Positions 19,121 through 29,600 of a stretch of DNA of 64,000 nt are shown piece after piece. Every line of letters starts with the position of its first letter. Within the stretch, counting starts at the first letter, position 1. Made by a program: the position numbers and the translations under genes. The notes beneath the pieces are model-generated. The model searched no databases. It was not told the DNA's origin and saw only the letters and a list, made by a program, of their open reading frames with translations. The DNA comes from G942493375 sp942493375. Lineage in GTDB: Bacteria; Armatimonadota; UBA5829. The stretch lies in the NCBI GenBank assembly GCA_942493375.1, contig OW818698.1, positions 5,580,001 through 5,644,000 on the forward strand, given 5' to 3'.

Positions 19121-20445
19121 TTTCCATCAGTATAGACTGACGAACCTCGCTGCTGTGCCCACTGGGTCATCCGTCTTGGATCACCGCACCATAGGCGGTC
19201 TTTTGCCCAGGATCTGGCTATTGGCCTATCTACACATTCTATTTTGATTACCGGGAACAGATTAGTTGGTGGGACTTCAGGTAATCCGGTGATTGTAAGC
19301 TCATCCTCGCTTTGCTGGAAACGGAGTTTATCGCCGGTTGTCATAAGAGTTACTTGCTTAACTTTCGTCTCAAGTCCTGCCAGCCTGAGTTTTTCACGGC
19401 CGTCCCAGAATCTGATAATCAGATATAAATTGTTGCCTTTTTTAGTCTGGTGTCCATAAGTCACAAACTCACAGACATCCCCTGCCTCTGACCCATATAT
19501 GCACTCCCCGTGGACATCGAGCCACTGACCAATGGTTTTCATTTGTTCTATAAACTCCGGAGGCATCTGTCCATTAGAATTAGGGCCCACGTTAAGCAGC
19601 AGGTTTCCCCCAAGCCCTGCAGATTCAACCAGCATATCCAGAATCACATCAGCAGGCCGCCAGCGTTCACCTATCGTATAGCCCCAAAGACGCCAGGTTG
19701 ATACCTGACAGGATTCCCACATCCGGTTTGATTCAGCCTTGATCTCATGTTCAGGAGTTCCGAAATCACCAAGCTGTTTTGACTCTCCAGTGGATTCATC
19801 GATCACACTTCCCAGCCTGTTGTTGACCATAATGTGAGGTTGCAGGGATTTGATCATCTCCAGGAGCTCAACAGAACCCCAGTCAGCAGCTGAGTGTGGC
19901 CAGTCTCCGTCAAACCAGAGCATATCTATTTTGCCATAGTTAGTGAGAAGTTCTCTAACTTGTCCGTGCACATAATCCTTGAAGTTCTGCCAACCTTCCG
20001 GATCATTAGCTGGTCCTTCCCAATACGCTGGAATGCGCCAGTCAGCTAACGAATAATACAGCCCAACTTTGAGACCAGCTGCGCGGAAAACATCTACATA
20101 TTCCCGGACAAAATCCCGATCAGCAGCCTGTTTTACCGTCGTATAGTCCGTTAGCTTCGAGTCCCAGAGGCAAAAACCATCGTGATGGCGAGTTGTGAGG
20201 ACTGCATATTTGATCCCGGCACGTTTAGCTGTCTCTGCCCACGCTGTTGCATCGAAGTTTGATGGATTCCATGAGCAGGCAGTCTGAGTATACTCATTCT
20301 GGTCCAGATGCTCTCGGAACAGGACTTGTTCTCCTCTTCCATATACCGAATATGCACCCCAATGGATAAACAATCCGAACCTGCTCTCAGAAAACCACTT
20401 CCAATAGTCAGGAATTGTGCCGATGCCGGTATCAACGTTTGTCAT
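19117..20445 (-). CDS. Alpha-L-fucosidase, GH29
   Basis: 442 residues, no signal peptide, so probably cytoplasmic. GH29 hallmarks: RFGLFIHWGAYSVYG (20-36), TTRHHDGFCLWDS (84-96) and the nucleophile region MLWFDGDWP with D179, then QVSTWRLWGYTIGERWRP and LLLNVGPNSNGQMP. It releases terminal alpha-L-fucose from oligosaccharides. The C-terminal beta-sandwich is short. ATG overlaps the stop of the radical SAM gene by four bases (ATGA-type coupling), so it is the last gene of a three-gene operon with the Fe-S flavoprotein and radical SAM protein. The pairing with B12 radical SAM suggests handling of a modified, possibly methylated, fucoside; that is inference. Confidence 0.93.
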   Translation of the reverse strand: MTNVDTGIGTIPDYWKWFSESRFGLFIHWGAYSVYGRGEQVLFREHLDQNEYTQTACSWNPSNFDATAWAETAKRAGIKYAVLTTRHHDGFCLWDSKLTDYTTVKQAADRDFVREYVDVFRAAGLKVGLYYSLADWRIPAYWEGPANDPEGWQNFKDYVHGQVRELLTNYGKIDMLWFDGDWPHSAADWGSVELLEMIKSLQPHIMVNNRLGSVIDESTGESKQLGDFGTPEHEIKAESNRMWESCQVSTWRLWGYTIGERWRPADVILDMLVESAGLGGNLLLNVGPNSNGQMPPEFIEQMKTIGQWLDVHGECIYGSEAGDVCEFVTYGHQTKKGNNLYLIIRFWDGREKLRLAGLETKVKQVTLMTTGDKLRFQQSEDELTITGLPEVPPTNLFPVIKIECVDRPIARSWAKDRLWCGDPRRMTQWAQQRGSSVYTDGN

Positions 20446-21872
20446 TTTGATCTTACCTTTTTTCTCAACATATCCCAGTAAGCTCCGCGTTCGCCGTTGG
20501 CTATTGCATCCACCAGGACAGTATTCGCATTATAGTTGTAGTTGTTATCGACTTCTTCGTTGCTTGGCAGGAAGAAGCGGGTGTCTTCACCAACCAAACT
20601 GTGCATATATCCGATAATGCCCTCACCAAGATCAGGGGAGATATAGAACACTGGTCGCAGAAAATACGGATTATCCTCCTTTGCACCATAGAGGTTGGGG
20701 TTGTCCGACATGCTTCCCTGCGAGCGGATAAACTCGGCCATACCAGTGCCTTCATATATCCTCACACCCATCGATACACCCACACAGTCTGCATCTATAC
20801 GCTGCATAAGGTCAAGTGTTTCACGCACGGATTCTCTTGTGTCACCTGGACCACCAATTAGAAGATCATACATAAAGGCTATATCATACTCGTGGCAGAG
20901 CCGTGCAGTCTCTGCAAGGTCTGATGACATGAAATTGCGACCAAGTCCTTTTAATATTGCATCATTGCCGCTGTCCGCTCCAAAGTCGATACCTGCACAG
21001 CCCGCGCGTTTCATCAGGGATGCCATTTCAGCATCGAATGGAGTTATAGAGCAGTACGCGTACCAGTGGATCATATCACCAAGACCAGCATCGATAATAG
21101 CCTGGCAGACATCCTTTGCATGTTGACCTGGGATATTGAACTCACAGTCGCAGGTGTGGAAATAGCTGATACCTTGATCATATAGCGCTCGGAGTTCTTC
21201 AACTACCAGTTTGGGTGATCTCAGCCTGACACGTCTACCTTTCGATACAGGATCTGCGCAATAGATACAGGCCATATTGCAACCACGCTTGGTTTCAAAC
21301 CCAGCTTGTCCACCTTCTCGGTAGTAACGTAGATTGTCCGGAAGCGTGCGTCTTCTAGCTGGAAGAGTATCCAAATCGACATCCACTGATGGATTTCGTT
21401 GGACAGAACCATTTACGTGCCAAACCAGGTTAGGGACTTCGTCAAGGGAAGATTTGGTATCAAGTGCATTCAGTAAATGAATAAACGCAGATTCACCCTC
21501 GCCTGCGATTCCGTAATCACCCGAGCAAAACGCCAAAACCTGCTCCGGCGCAACAGAGAACCCTACACCCCCCATTACAATAGGAGCGTCTGTGGCTTCT
21601 TTTAGTTTGCCGATAATCTCTTTGATTTCAGGAAGAAAGAATGCTCCTCCGCTGAAATAGCAGTCATCTGTGTTGCGAACTGTGACTCCTATTACCTCCG
21701 GAGAGAAAGTGTTGACTGTGTCTTTGATGTCTGCAGGGACATCACTTGAAAAACTCAAGTCCAATAGATGAGTCTGGTGGTTAGCAGCAATCAGGCTGTC
21801 AGCCAGATAATCCAGGCCAATCGGTGCAATAGCTGGTTTCATTTGGTTGGTGTTTACAAGGAGGACCTTCAT
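20442..21872 (-). CDS. B12-binding radical SAM protein
   Basis: 476 residues: an N-terminal B12-binding-type Rossmann domain (about 1-140; LLVNTN, IVMGGVGFSVAPE) and a radical SAM domain with the cluster motif C198-N-M-A-C202-I-Y-C205 after FETKRG. The B12 domain lacks an evident DxHxxG lower-ligand motif, as in many class B-type radical SAM enzymes. Such enzymes methylate or rearrange unreactive carbons. Middle gene of a tight operon: start overlaps the flavoprotein stop by four bases and its own stop overlaps the fucosidase start. The substrate is not predictable; the adjacent fucosidase makes a sugar or glycan-linked substrate worth considering. Confidence 0.85.
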   Translation of the reverse strand: MKVLLVNTNQMKPAIAPIGLDYLADSLIAANHQTHLLDLSFSSDVPADIKDTVNTFSPEVIGVTVRNTDDCYFSGGAFFLPEIKEIIGKLKEATDAPIVMGGVGFSVAPEQVLAFCSGDYGIAGEGESAFIHLLNALDTKSSLDEVPNLVWHVNGSVQRNPSVDVDLDTLPARRRTLPDNLRYYREGGQAGFETKRGCNMACIYCADPVSKGRRVRLRSPKLVVEELRALYDQGISYFHTCDCEFNIPGQHAKDVCQAIIDAGLGDMIHWYAYCSITPFDAEMASLMKRAGCAGIDFGADSGNDAILKGLGRNFMSSDLAETARLCHEYDIAFMYDLLIGGPGDTRESVRETLDLMQRIDADCVGVSMGVRIYEGTGMAEFIRSQGSMSDNPNLYGAKEDNPYFLRPVFYISPDLGEGIIGYMHSLVGEDTRFFLPSNEEVDNNYNYNANTVLVDAIANGERGAYWDMLRKKVRSK

Positions 21873-22423
21873 AGTTGCAGGCTCCTGCCCAACTGGTATG
21901 CATTGTCGAGTGCTTCAGGCTTGTCTAATACTGCACCTTTTGGTCCGACACCATCCACTACAATCTTGCCAAAGGTATTTACTTCGAGATATGCAAAGCT
22001 CATTTCAAACATCCGCAAAAGGGTCTCAGCTGCTTCAGGACCTTCTTCTTCGTATGCAGTGACAACGATCGCATTCTTCCCCTTTATCAATGGACGACCC
22101 TCTGGACGGTTGAATGGTACAAGGCGGTCTATAAATGATTTCATAATTGCAGTAGGAGCATACCAGTAGACCGGTGTGGCAAAGACCAGGACATCAGATG
22201 ATGCAATGATATTATAGAGTTCCTGCATGTCATCATTAATCGCGCATGGTTTACCATCGCGCCAGCAGGACTCACACGCAACGCAACCTCGAATCTTGAG
22301 AGAACGCAGAGCGACTGATTCCGTCTCCCATCCTGCATCCCTGGCACCATCAAGAACCCGATCTGCAAGAATATCCGTATTCCCCCGAGCCCGTGGACTA
22401 CCTAGAAAGGCTGTTATCTTCAT
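21869..22423 (-). CDS. NADPH-dependent FMN reductase / Fe-S flavoprotein
   Basis: 184 residues with a flavodoxin-like fold: GSPRARGNTDILAD binds FMN phosphate, and FATPVYWYAPTAIMKSFIDR is the standard flavin-side strand and helix. The cysteines C47-x2-C50-x2-C53-x6-C60 match the compact motif of iron-sulfur flavoproteins that bind a 4Fe-4S cluster. Likely an electron carrier. It is the first gene of the operon with the radical SAM protein, which needs an electron donor to reduce its cluster and cobalamin, so it is a plausible partner. A TGTCATCCTGAG palindrome lies just upstream of the gene. Confidence 0.9.
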   Translation of the reverse strand: MKITAFLGSPRARGNTDILADRVLDGARDAGWETESVALRSLKIRGCVACESCWRDGKPCAINDDMQELYNIIASSDVLVFATPVYWYAPTAIMKSFIDRLVPFNRPEGRPLIKGKNAIVVTAYEEEGPEAAETLLRMFEMSFAYLEVNTFGKIVVDGVGPKGAVLDKPEALDNAYQLGRSLQL

Positions 22424-22463
22424 ATGTTACAATCTCCGTTAGATATTGTCATGCTGTAAATAT

Positions 22464-22550
22464 TGTCATCCTGAGGAACGAAGGATCTGCTTTTGCAACA
22501 CCAACAACTGATGTTTTGTCAAAGCAGATCCTTCGTTCCTCAGGATGACA
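22464..22550. repeat. Palindromic repeat, TGTCATCCTGAGGAACGAAG family (copy 3)
   Basis: Arms of TGTCATCCTGAGGAACGAAG plus GATCTGCTTT pair perfectly with their reverse complement ending at 22550, with a 28-base loop. It lies between the stop of the GxDLY/SGNH gene and the start of the flavoprotein gene, both on the minus strand. Confidence 0.9.
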
Positions 22551-22571
22551 TCGTACTAATGATGTGTATTA

Positions 22572-25193
22572 TTACATTCCCAGTATCCCCCGTATCACCG
22601 GTTCCATTGCGTCGGCGTAACGGGCGTAACCCAGGTCGGTGGGATGTGAAGTGTCTACTGTGGCGTCATCATCATCTCCCAGTAGGATGTCCCCTTCCAG
22701 GTAGTGCAGGCCTGTTACGCCGTCAGAAATCAGGCGTTCATAGGCCTCTCTGAAGGCTTTTCGGCTTGTCTCCTGGTGCTTTTTGTAATCAGACATAATC
22801 CAGGCGCTGGCGTAGGTACGGTCTTCCATCAGCAGGATTGGTGTATCGGGTCTGGACTCTCTGATCCTGCGGACCAGGGGCTCGGTTCGTTCCGATATAA
22901 TTGGTTCCCCCATATTTGGCAGGCAGTCTATTATATACAGGCTGGAATCCAGCTCAACCATAAGATCAACAACCGGCAAATCCATCGTCGCGCTGCCGGA
23001 GAAACCGAAGCTGGTAATTGGCCGGTTCAAACGACGTGCAAGAATAGCCGCGTGTGTCATACCCGATCGGCTGGCTCCTACTCCGTGGACTATCGAAGTC
23101 CCATAATAGACTATGGGTTTGACAGACGGGAACGGCTGATGAGGTTGAATAGTAGCATCCGGATCAATACCAATCTCCAGTGACGGGACAACATTATAGA
23201 GTGGCAGATATAGCAGATAATCTCGCATGCCGTTCGGGAGGTTTGTTGTAAGATCAACACATGGAAGCCTGGTAGCGGACGCCCCAAAGGCCATCCACCT
23301 CCATTTCCCGGAATCGTCTCTTGCATAGAGATCGAGTCCACTGGATGCCAGCGTATTCATCACTGTAAACGGTGCTGGATCATCTTGAAGTGACCAGCGA
23401 GCCGAGATGCTGCGGGAATCAGTCGAGAACGACACATAGAGTCCTGATGACCGTGTGCTCTCTTTCCATACATCGGTCCGAACCGTTTTCTTAGCCCGAA
23501 TTGGAAGCCTGTGGAACAACAGATCCGTGTCCACAAAACCCTTGCCACCTATATTAAGCGCGCATGAATCCACCCACTTACGGTGTTTGTCGGCAAGTAA
23601 TTCGGGATTCCACAGGGCTCCTGGCAAGTATTTAGTGTGTATCTCGACTTTTTCAACCTGGATAATGCAGTCTTCGTATCCGGAGAAGTCATATTTCTTC
23701 CTTGAAACGATACGTAGACTTACACGGTTTTCTCCCTGCCTGCAGATCGATGCAGGAACGGAGAACTCCAGCATAAGAAGTTTCTGGTCAGGATCTGGTT
23801 CAGGACTTATAGGCCCTCCTGAGATTTCCTGGGGTTTTGGTGAGAGTATCTGGACATCCTTCCAGTCAAAATCGTATGTAGGATTACCCAGCGGGATGCC
23901 GTTAAATTCGGCAGTCAGCCTGTCATCGCGGTTTGGTCCATACAGAGTAACCCGGAGTAACACATCCCTGAGCCTGTCTTCCTCACTGCGCAAATCGTCA
24001 CAGATACGGATTGTAAGCTCTGTCGGTTCTCCACCGTTTTCCAGCGGAGTCGGCAGCGGAGAGTACAGGTTTTGATTGAAATAACTCACAGACCACGGAT
24101 AACCTCCACGCCTTTCAATCGCAAAAACCTTATCTTTCCCCTTCATCATCTCTGGATCGCCGACTTCATGATATGCCTGCTGCTGAGATTCCGGACCAGG
24201 ATCTCCTCCGACTGCTTCGCAGACTTTACGGGGTGCACAGTGCCAGTTGAATGTGGTTACACCATCGGCTCCCTGTTGTCTCCAGTTACCAAATATACCT
24301 CTGAAGAACTCTATTGAAGGATATCGGTATCCATCTGTTGTGTGATGATCATCAAAGCAAGGATAGAGTTTGATATTTTTGCCTTCAGTGATCTTACGAA
24401 AAGCAGCCACATCCACATCCATTGTCCGGCTTCCCAGGACGAACATATCGACCAGGTCGGCTTCAGCCCAGGCAGCGACATCAAACCCGTCCATTCGGCA
24501 CCCAAGCAGATTCTCAGGTACCTTTGCAGATAGAAGAATAGGCCGTCCGCGTTTTTCTGCAACCTCTAGCAGCATTCCCCGGACCATTCTCACAAACTCA
24601 GTCGCGTGCTCTCTCATATCCCACTGATGACCGACCGGCAATACCGGCACGTGGCGGGAGAAATCCAGCTGGAAACCGTCGAAGTCATAGTTTTCAGCCA
24701 ATTCACGAAGAATGGATACCTTGTATTCCCTCAGTTCAGCAGAAGCAAGGTTCCAGAGTCCTTGCCAGTACCATGACTTCACCACCCAATCCGGGTGGTC
24801 TACCTTTAGTTGGAACGGGTCTTCCATGATCTTACCGTCATGGTCGATATCAACTTCAGCGATCCGGTGGTGCCAGAATGCCTCAAGCCCACGCTCATGG
24901 GTTGCATCTACAACGCACTTTACCCAGTCAATCCCATTATCCAGCCACTTCCGCAGCCCCGGATTCTGAGTAGGTTCGAGGATTTTGCTTGGATAACAAG
25001 CGTAGTTCCCCCAGCCAATATCCCACCAAATGCTGTCGACCTGCGAACCAGGTTCATCAAAGTAGTTGAACCGATAATCCAGCCAGGTCTTCATATCCAT
25101 CCCGTACATAGTCGTGGGATCAGCTGCATCATATTGAACAACAATCCGCCGGAGGCGGTTAACTGCAATAACGTGTTCTTTACTCAGTTTCAT
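22572..25193 (-). CDS. TIM-barrel glycosidase-like protein fused to GxDLY and SGNH esterase domains
   Basis: 873 residues, no signal peptide. The N-terminal half is a TIM barrel (SIWWDIGWGNY, LEAFWHHRIAEVDID, YDFDGFQLDFSRHVP), comparable to GHL-type putative glycosidases. A beta-sandwich follows (about 390-560), then a GxDLY domain (GLDLY near residue 620) and a GDSL_3-type SGNH esterase: catalytic S700 in YYGTSIVHG, FGFSGSATMD, and D847-T-S-H850 near the C-terminus. GxDLY plus SGNH is a known pair; fusion to a TIM barrel would let one protein deacylate and cleave an acetylated glycan. The gene is divergent from the second UroD-like gene. GGTG lies near the ATG as a weak ribosome site. Confidence 0.8.
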   Translation of the reverse strand: MKLSKEHVIAVNRLRRIVVQYDAADPTTMYGMDMKTWLDYRFNYFDEPGSQVDSIWWDIGWGNYACYPSKILEPTQNPGLRKWLDNGIDWVKCVVDATHERGLEAFWHHRIAEVDIDHDGKIMEDPFQLKVDHPDWVVKSWYWQGLWNLASAELREYKVSILRELAENYDFDGFQLDFSRHVPVLPVGHQWDMREHATEFVRMVRGMLLEVAEKRGRPILLSAKVPENLLGCRMDGFDVAAWAEADLVDMFVLGSRTMDVDVAAFRKITEGKNIKLYPCFDDHHTTDGYRYPSIEFFRGIFGNWRQQGADGVTTFNWHCAPRKVCEAVGGDPGPESQQQAYHEVGDPEMMKGKDKVFAIERRGGYPWSVSYFNQNLYSPLPTPLENGGEPTELTIRICDDLRSEEDRLRDVLLRVTLYGPNRDDRLTAEFNGIPLGNPTYDFDWKDVQILSPKPQEISGGPISPEPDPDQKLLMLEFSVPASICRQGENRVSLRIVSRKKYDFSGYEDCIIQVEKVEIHTKYLPGALWNPELLADKHRKWVDSCALNIGGKGFVDTDLLFHRLPIRAKKTVRTDVWKESTRSSGLYVSFSTDSRSISARWSLQDDPAPFTVMNTLASSGLDLYARDDSGKWRWMAFGASATRLPCVDLTTNLPNGMRDYLLYLPLYNVVPSLEIGIDPDATIQPHQPFPSVKPIVYYGTSIVHGVGASRSGMTHAAILARRLNRPITSFGFSGSATMDLPVVDLMVELDSSLYIIDCLPNMGEPIISERTEPLVRRIRESRPDTPILLMEDRTYASAWIMSDYKKHQETSRKAFREAYERLISDGVTGLHYLEGDILLGDDDDATVDTSHPTDLGYARYADAMEPVIRGILGM

Positions 25194-25444
25194 AATGGCA
25201 CCAGCTTTCTAAATTGGATTGCTCACTGAATATTAGCCTCGGAATGGACGGATGTCAAGCTATTATTCAGCGAATTTAACCACGGAAGGGACGGAATACA
25301 CGGAATTTGGGGACGTGCGCATATTATAAATGGATGTTAACGGCTGATCTGAACACCTAAGGGCAGAAATCAAACAATATTCCCCATATGGTAAACTGTT
25401 ATCTGTGAAGTTGAGTGGCTGAATCTGTCGGGATGGAGACTCAT

Positions 25445-26593
25445 ATGAATAGTAGAGATAAAGTGCACGCTGCGTTTTCAGAGGGTGGGGCTGGTGAGAT
25501 TCCAGTTATGATACCTTATGAAGGGGTCTATATGAGGGATCGGTGGGATGAACTCACTTCCTGTCCCTGGTACTATCAGCTGGATACGGATATTGAGAAA
25601 CAGATCCAGTGGCGGCAGGATATTTGGCAGTGGGTGCATCATGATTTCGTCGGTTTATACCCTTATTATGGTCACGATGAACGAGGGAAATATCTCGTGG
25701 AGTCCAGGCCGAATGGGGTGTACCTGGTAAACAAGTCCACAGGGGACGAGAAAATGTATAAGCAACCAGCTGTTGGGGGATATGATCCCTCCGCAAAGTC
25801 TGCATCCCCCGATCCTTCACTTATAGCTGATACTGAAGAAGAGATAGATAAGCTTATATATATTTCTCCGGATGAAGAGATAGATGCTGGTATTGCTGCA
25901 GGGAGTGGAGATATGGCTGCGGCGATTCTCAATGGGTACGGTGCAGAACTCTGTCCTATGTCTCATGTCAGTTCCCCACTCTGGAGTTGCTATGATATCT
26001 GGGGATTTGAGGGTATGATGACCCGGACGCTGACTGACCCGGATTTAGTCCACTATGCCTGCATGCGGTTTCGTGATAAAGTGTTGCAGGATATTAAATC
26101 TTATGCTCGAATTGGCACGCAGGTCATATGGATTGAAGAGTGCTGCATGGATCAGATAAGTCCAGAAGTCTATCGCTCATTGTGTTTACCTTATTTGCGG
26201 GATGTTACCGATGCTATCCGTGGGGCTGGTTTGAAGAGTATTCACTACTTCCCGGGAACCCCTGCAGGAAAATGGGATATTCTGCAGGACACCGGTGCTG
26301 ACGCTCTCAGTTTAGAGGAGAGCAAGAAGGGCTTTGAGATCAATATTGAGGATGTAGTTGAACTGGTTAAAGGCCGTATGACTTTGCTTGGCAATATGGA
26401 TACAGTTGAGGTGCTGGAGCGTGGTTCTGAAGCGATCCTGCGTGCAGAAATGACTCGACAGATATCAGCAGGCAGGCGCAACGGCAGCCGGTTTATAATG
26501 AGCCTGGGTTGCCCCGTAACTCCGGATACAACACCTGAGCGGGTGCGTTTGTATTGCGACTTAACCAGCGAGATAAGCAGAGAAATCCTGTAG
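25445..26593 (+). CDS. Uroporphyrinogen decarboxylase-family protein, second copy, zinc site absent
   Basis: 382 residues of the UroD superfamily (LGNMDTVEVLERGSEAIL, SLGCPVTPDTTPERV). Where the first copy has H-S-C-G this protein has HYFPG, so the Cys of the zinc site is missing; it may have another activity or be non-zinc. ATG 25445 was chosen for GGAG 6 bases upstream; an in-frame GTG at 25415 lacks a site. The next gene begins 26 bases after the stop, suggesting an operon with the secreted glycoside hydrolase. Families of this kind often accompany sugar-use clusters in Planctomycetota and Lentisphaerota, with unknown role. Confidence 0.8.
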   Translation: MNSRDKVHAAFSEGGAGEIPVMIPYEGVYMRDRWDELTSCPWYYQLDTDIEKQIQWRQDIWQWVHHDFVGLYPYYGHDERGKYLVESRPNGVYLVNKSTGDEKMYKQPAVGGYDPSAKSASPDPSLIADTEEEIDKLIYISPDEEIDAGIAAGSGDMAAAILNGYGAELCPMSHVSSPLWSCYDIWGFEGMMTRTLTDPDLVHYACMRFRDKVLQDIKSYARIGTQVIWIEECCMDQISPEVYRSLCLPYLRDVTDAIRGAGLKSIHYFPGTPAGKWDILQDTGADALSLEESKKGFEINIEDVVELVKGRMTLLGNMDTVEVLERGSEAILRAEMTRQISAGRRNGSRFIMSLGCPVTPDTTPERVRLYCDLTSEISREIL

Positions 26594-26619
26594 TGTGTCC
26601 AATATAAGGAGCAATGTTC

Positions 26620-29600
26620 ATGTTGAGAAGAATCGTTCTACTATTTTCCTTAGTCCTCTGGACTTCCTATACGATTGGAGCATTACCGGCTTTCTGCGCA
26701 GGGACGAGTATTGTCGTGCCATCGAAGAGTATTGGAAATACAGACATACCTCTTCCATATGACCTCAACTATAAAGGTTTTGCTTTTCTCAACAAACCAC
26801 CCACATGTAACGTGAGTTATGAACCGGATGCTCTCGATTTTACTTTTACAGTTCCAATCAAAACAGGCTACAAACCTAAGGGAGCAACGCTGCGGGACGG
26901 AGATATCTTTGGTGATGACCGGATTGAGCTGTATCTGAAAGTCGATGATTCAAGCCCATACAGCCATTATGCAGTAAGCGCCATGGGCACAATCGCTGAT
27001 GACAAAATGCACGACCGCAATTGGAATGGCACCGCGACCTACACAGTACAGATGGAACAGGAGCACTGGGTTGTTCTGATTAAAATTCCATATGTTGATT
27101 TTGGCTTTGATCCAGCAAATGGTACATCGTTAAAAGCCCTGGTAGCTGCATATAGTGGAGAACCCGGGAACAGTTTCTATCGCTCTTCAGTCAGTGTGCC
27201 TATCGATTTCGCCGGTGCAGCATTTCAGAGCTTTGTGATTTCTCCGACTTTGCCATTTGCTGAGAAAGTAACCATCGGAAACGTTGTATATGACCTGAAC
27301 GGAAAAGGAAGCTTGCCTGTAGAATATCAGATAAAGAACCCGGGTACACAAGCTGTCACAGTCGATATAGCTAGTCAAAAGACTGAGATCCCGGGAGAAT
27401 CTTCCAGAACAGTTTCAGAGAAGATTCAACTGGGTGATGGGAAACTAAGCAAGGTAACACTATCTGTTGAGGGAGTTCTGAATTCAGATGTGGAGATCAA
27501 GAATGAGATCATTCCACGGATCGACCTGACTGCCATCGACTGGTATAACTGCAACGTAGTTGTATATAACCAAAAGAACCTGGAGCCCTATGTAAAGAAT
27601 GTTGTTGTATCGATCGATGGCAAGAAGAGGCTGGAATGCCCTCTCATTAAACTCTCTTTCCGCAAGATCAATCTTAAAGACCTGAAACCTGGTCCGCATG
27701 AGATGGTGTATTCTTTCCTGAACAAGTCCGGGAAAGTGTTTATCAGCCAGACAAAGACCATCAATATCTACGAACCTGAGCGAATTGCCTCTGATGTGTC
27801 GCAAATTGATGTCTCCAAATACTATAAGTCAGTTGGTTATGAATCTAGCCGGGTGACATTAACCCGGAGCAGATTTGATCTATCGAATGGCATATTTCCA
27901 AAACAAATTGCTGTAGATTCCAGAGTAATATTAGACAAACCTGTGCAATTACTCTTTGACGGCAAAGTACTGCCGACCATTGGTAAGGTCGAGGTTGTGT
28001 CCAAAAACAAGAACCAAGTAGTCTTGAAATCGGTCAGCCAGTGCGATGGTAAAACAATCACAGTGACTGCAGACCACCGGTATGATGGATTTGTCTGGTA
28101 TGATGTTGAGATATCTGGAAAAGAGCGTTTTGAATATAAGGCTTTGGATGTCCTGATCCCATTGAAGCTGGATGAAGATATACTACTGACACACGATGCA
28201 GCCTATCCTGATGCTACTTTTAAAAAAGCTCCAGCTGATCCTGCTATTCTCCCAACTACCAGCCAGGTGCTTCCCTATGGCAGGCTTCTGAAATCCGATG
28301 AAACAACTACACTGCCTTTAGCTTCTTACGTTGGGCTAGCCACAGATACCAATGAAGAATATCGCGGTCTGTTCTTCTGTAATGAAGGTCCCAGGGGTTG
28401 GAACGTCCGCAATTATGATCAGACATATAAAATCCAGCGGACGGGTGATCTTGCATCCCTTACAGTAAAGATAAGTGATGGGCAGAAGCGTTTGAAGCAG
28501 AAAACTATCAAGTTTGGATTCGGTTTGATGCCGGTGCCGATGCGTGAGGATATTAAAAACTTCCATGAATACTATCGTATGGATGTCCAGAACTGGGTGC
28601 TTGCCTATAAACCACGAAATGGAGAACAGTATAGTTACCTACAACAGATAGCCTGGAACGGTATTAAAATCGCACTTGCTCATGAGTCCTGGGCTGAATA
28701 TGAGAGCTACTGGAAAGCAGGGCTGAATGAGAACCATATGCAGAGCTATGCGGCGACTGCAAAGGCTGCTGGCCTGAAGACAATATTCTACTTCGGGTTC
28801 CTGATCTCCAACCTGATCCCGGAGTTTGCGGTCTACCATGATCTATTCATAACCAAACCTAACTCATATCCTGATTTCCCATTCACTCCTTATGCATATT
28901 ACGCCCAGGGAGATCCTGATCAAGGCGCATATGGAGTCTGCTACAACAGCGTATTCGGGGATTTCTTTGCGAAAGGTATTATTGATGCTGTCCATCACTA
29001 TGACTTGAATGGAGTCTTTTTTGATGGTGGATTGGGTACACTCAGCGGCTGCACTAACGTAAAACACGGTTGCGGGACTATTGATCCCTATGGACGACTG
29101 GTCCCTACATTTCCAATCAGACAATTCCGCAGCTTGATGGAGTATGTATATAACAACGGCAACAAGAAAGATCCCGGTTTTATAATCGACAACCATTTTG
29201 CATGGCCAGGACCCGCCCTGATGGGGTTGATGAGCTCATATTGGACCGGTGAGTGTTCGATCTTCTTTGAACCCCAGTCCCGGACAGATCCTGGAGCGCT
29301 TCGGGCAATGATGAATGGCAAACTCTATGGAATTCCCTGTGACCTGTTGAGAAGACCGGAGACCGATTGGAATACAGCATGGGCCCAGGGACTGCTGGTA
29401 AATGCATATCCGCGCCTGATTGCAATGAACACACCTCAGCTCAATCAGAGGATGTGGGGATTATACGACCAGTATCAGCTCACTTCAGATACATTCACTC
29501 CTTACTTCAGCAAGAAGAATAAAGTGATTAAGGATAACCCGAATGTATTTGTCAGCTACTATAATACCGACAAAGCCCTGGTAGTAGTGGTCTCAAACTA

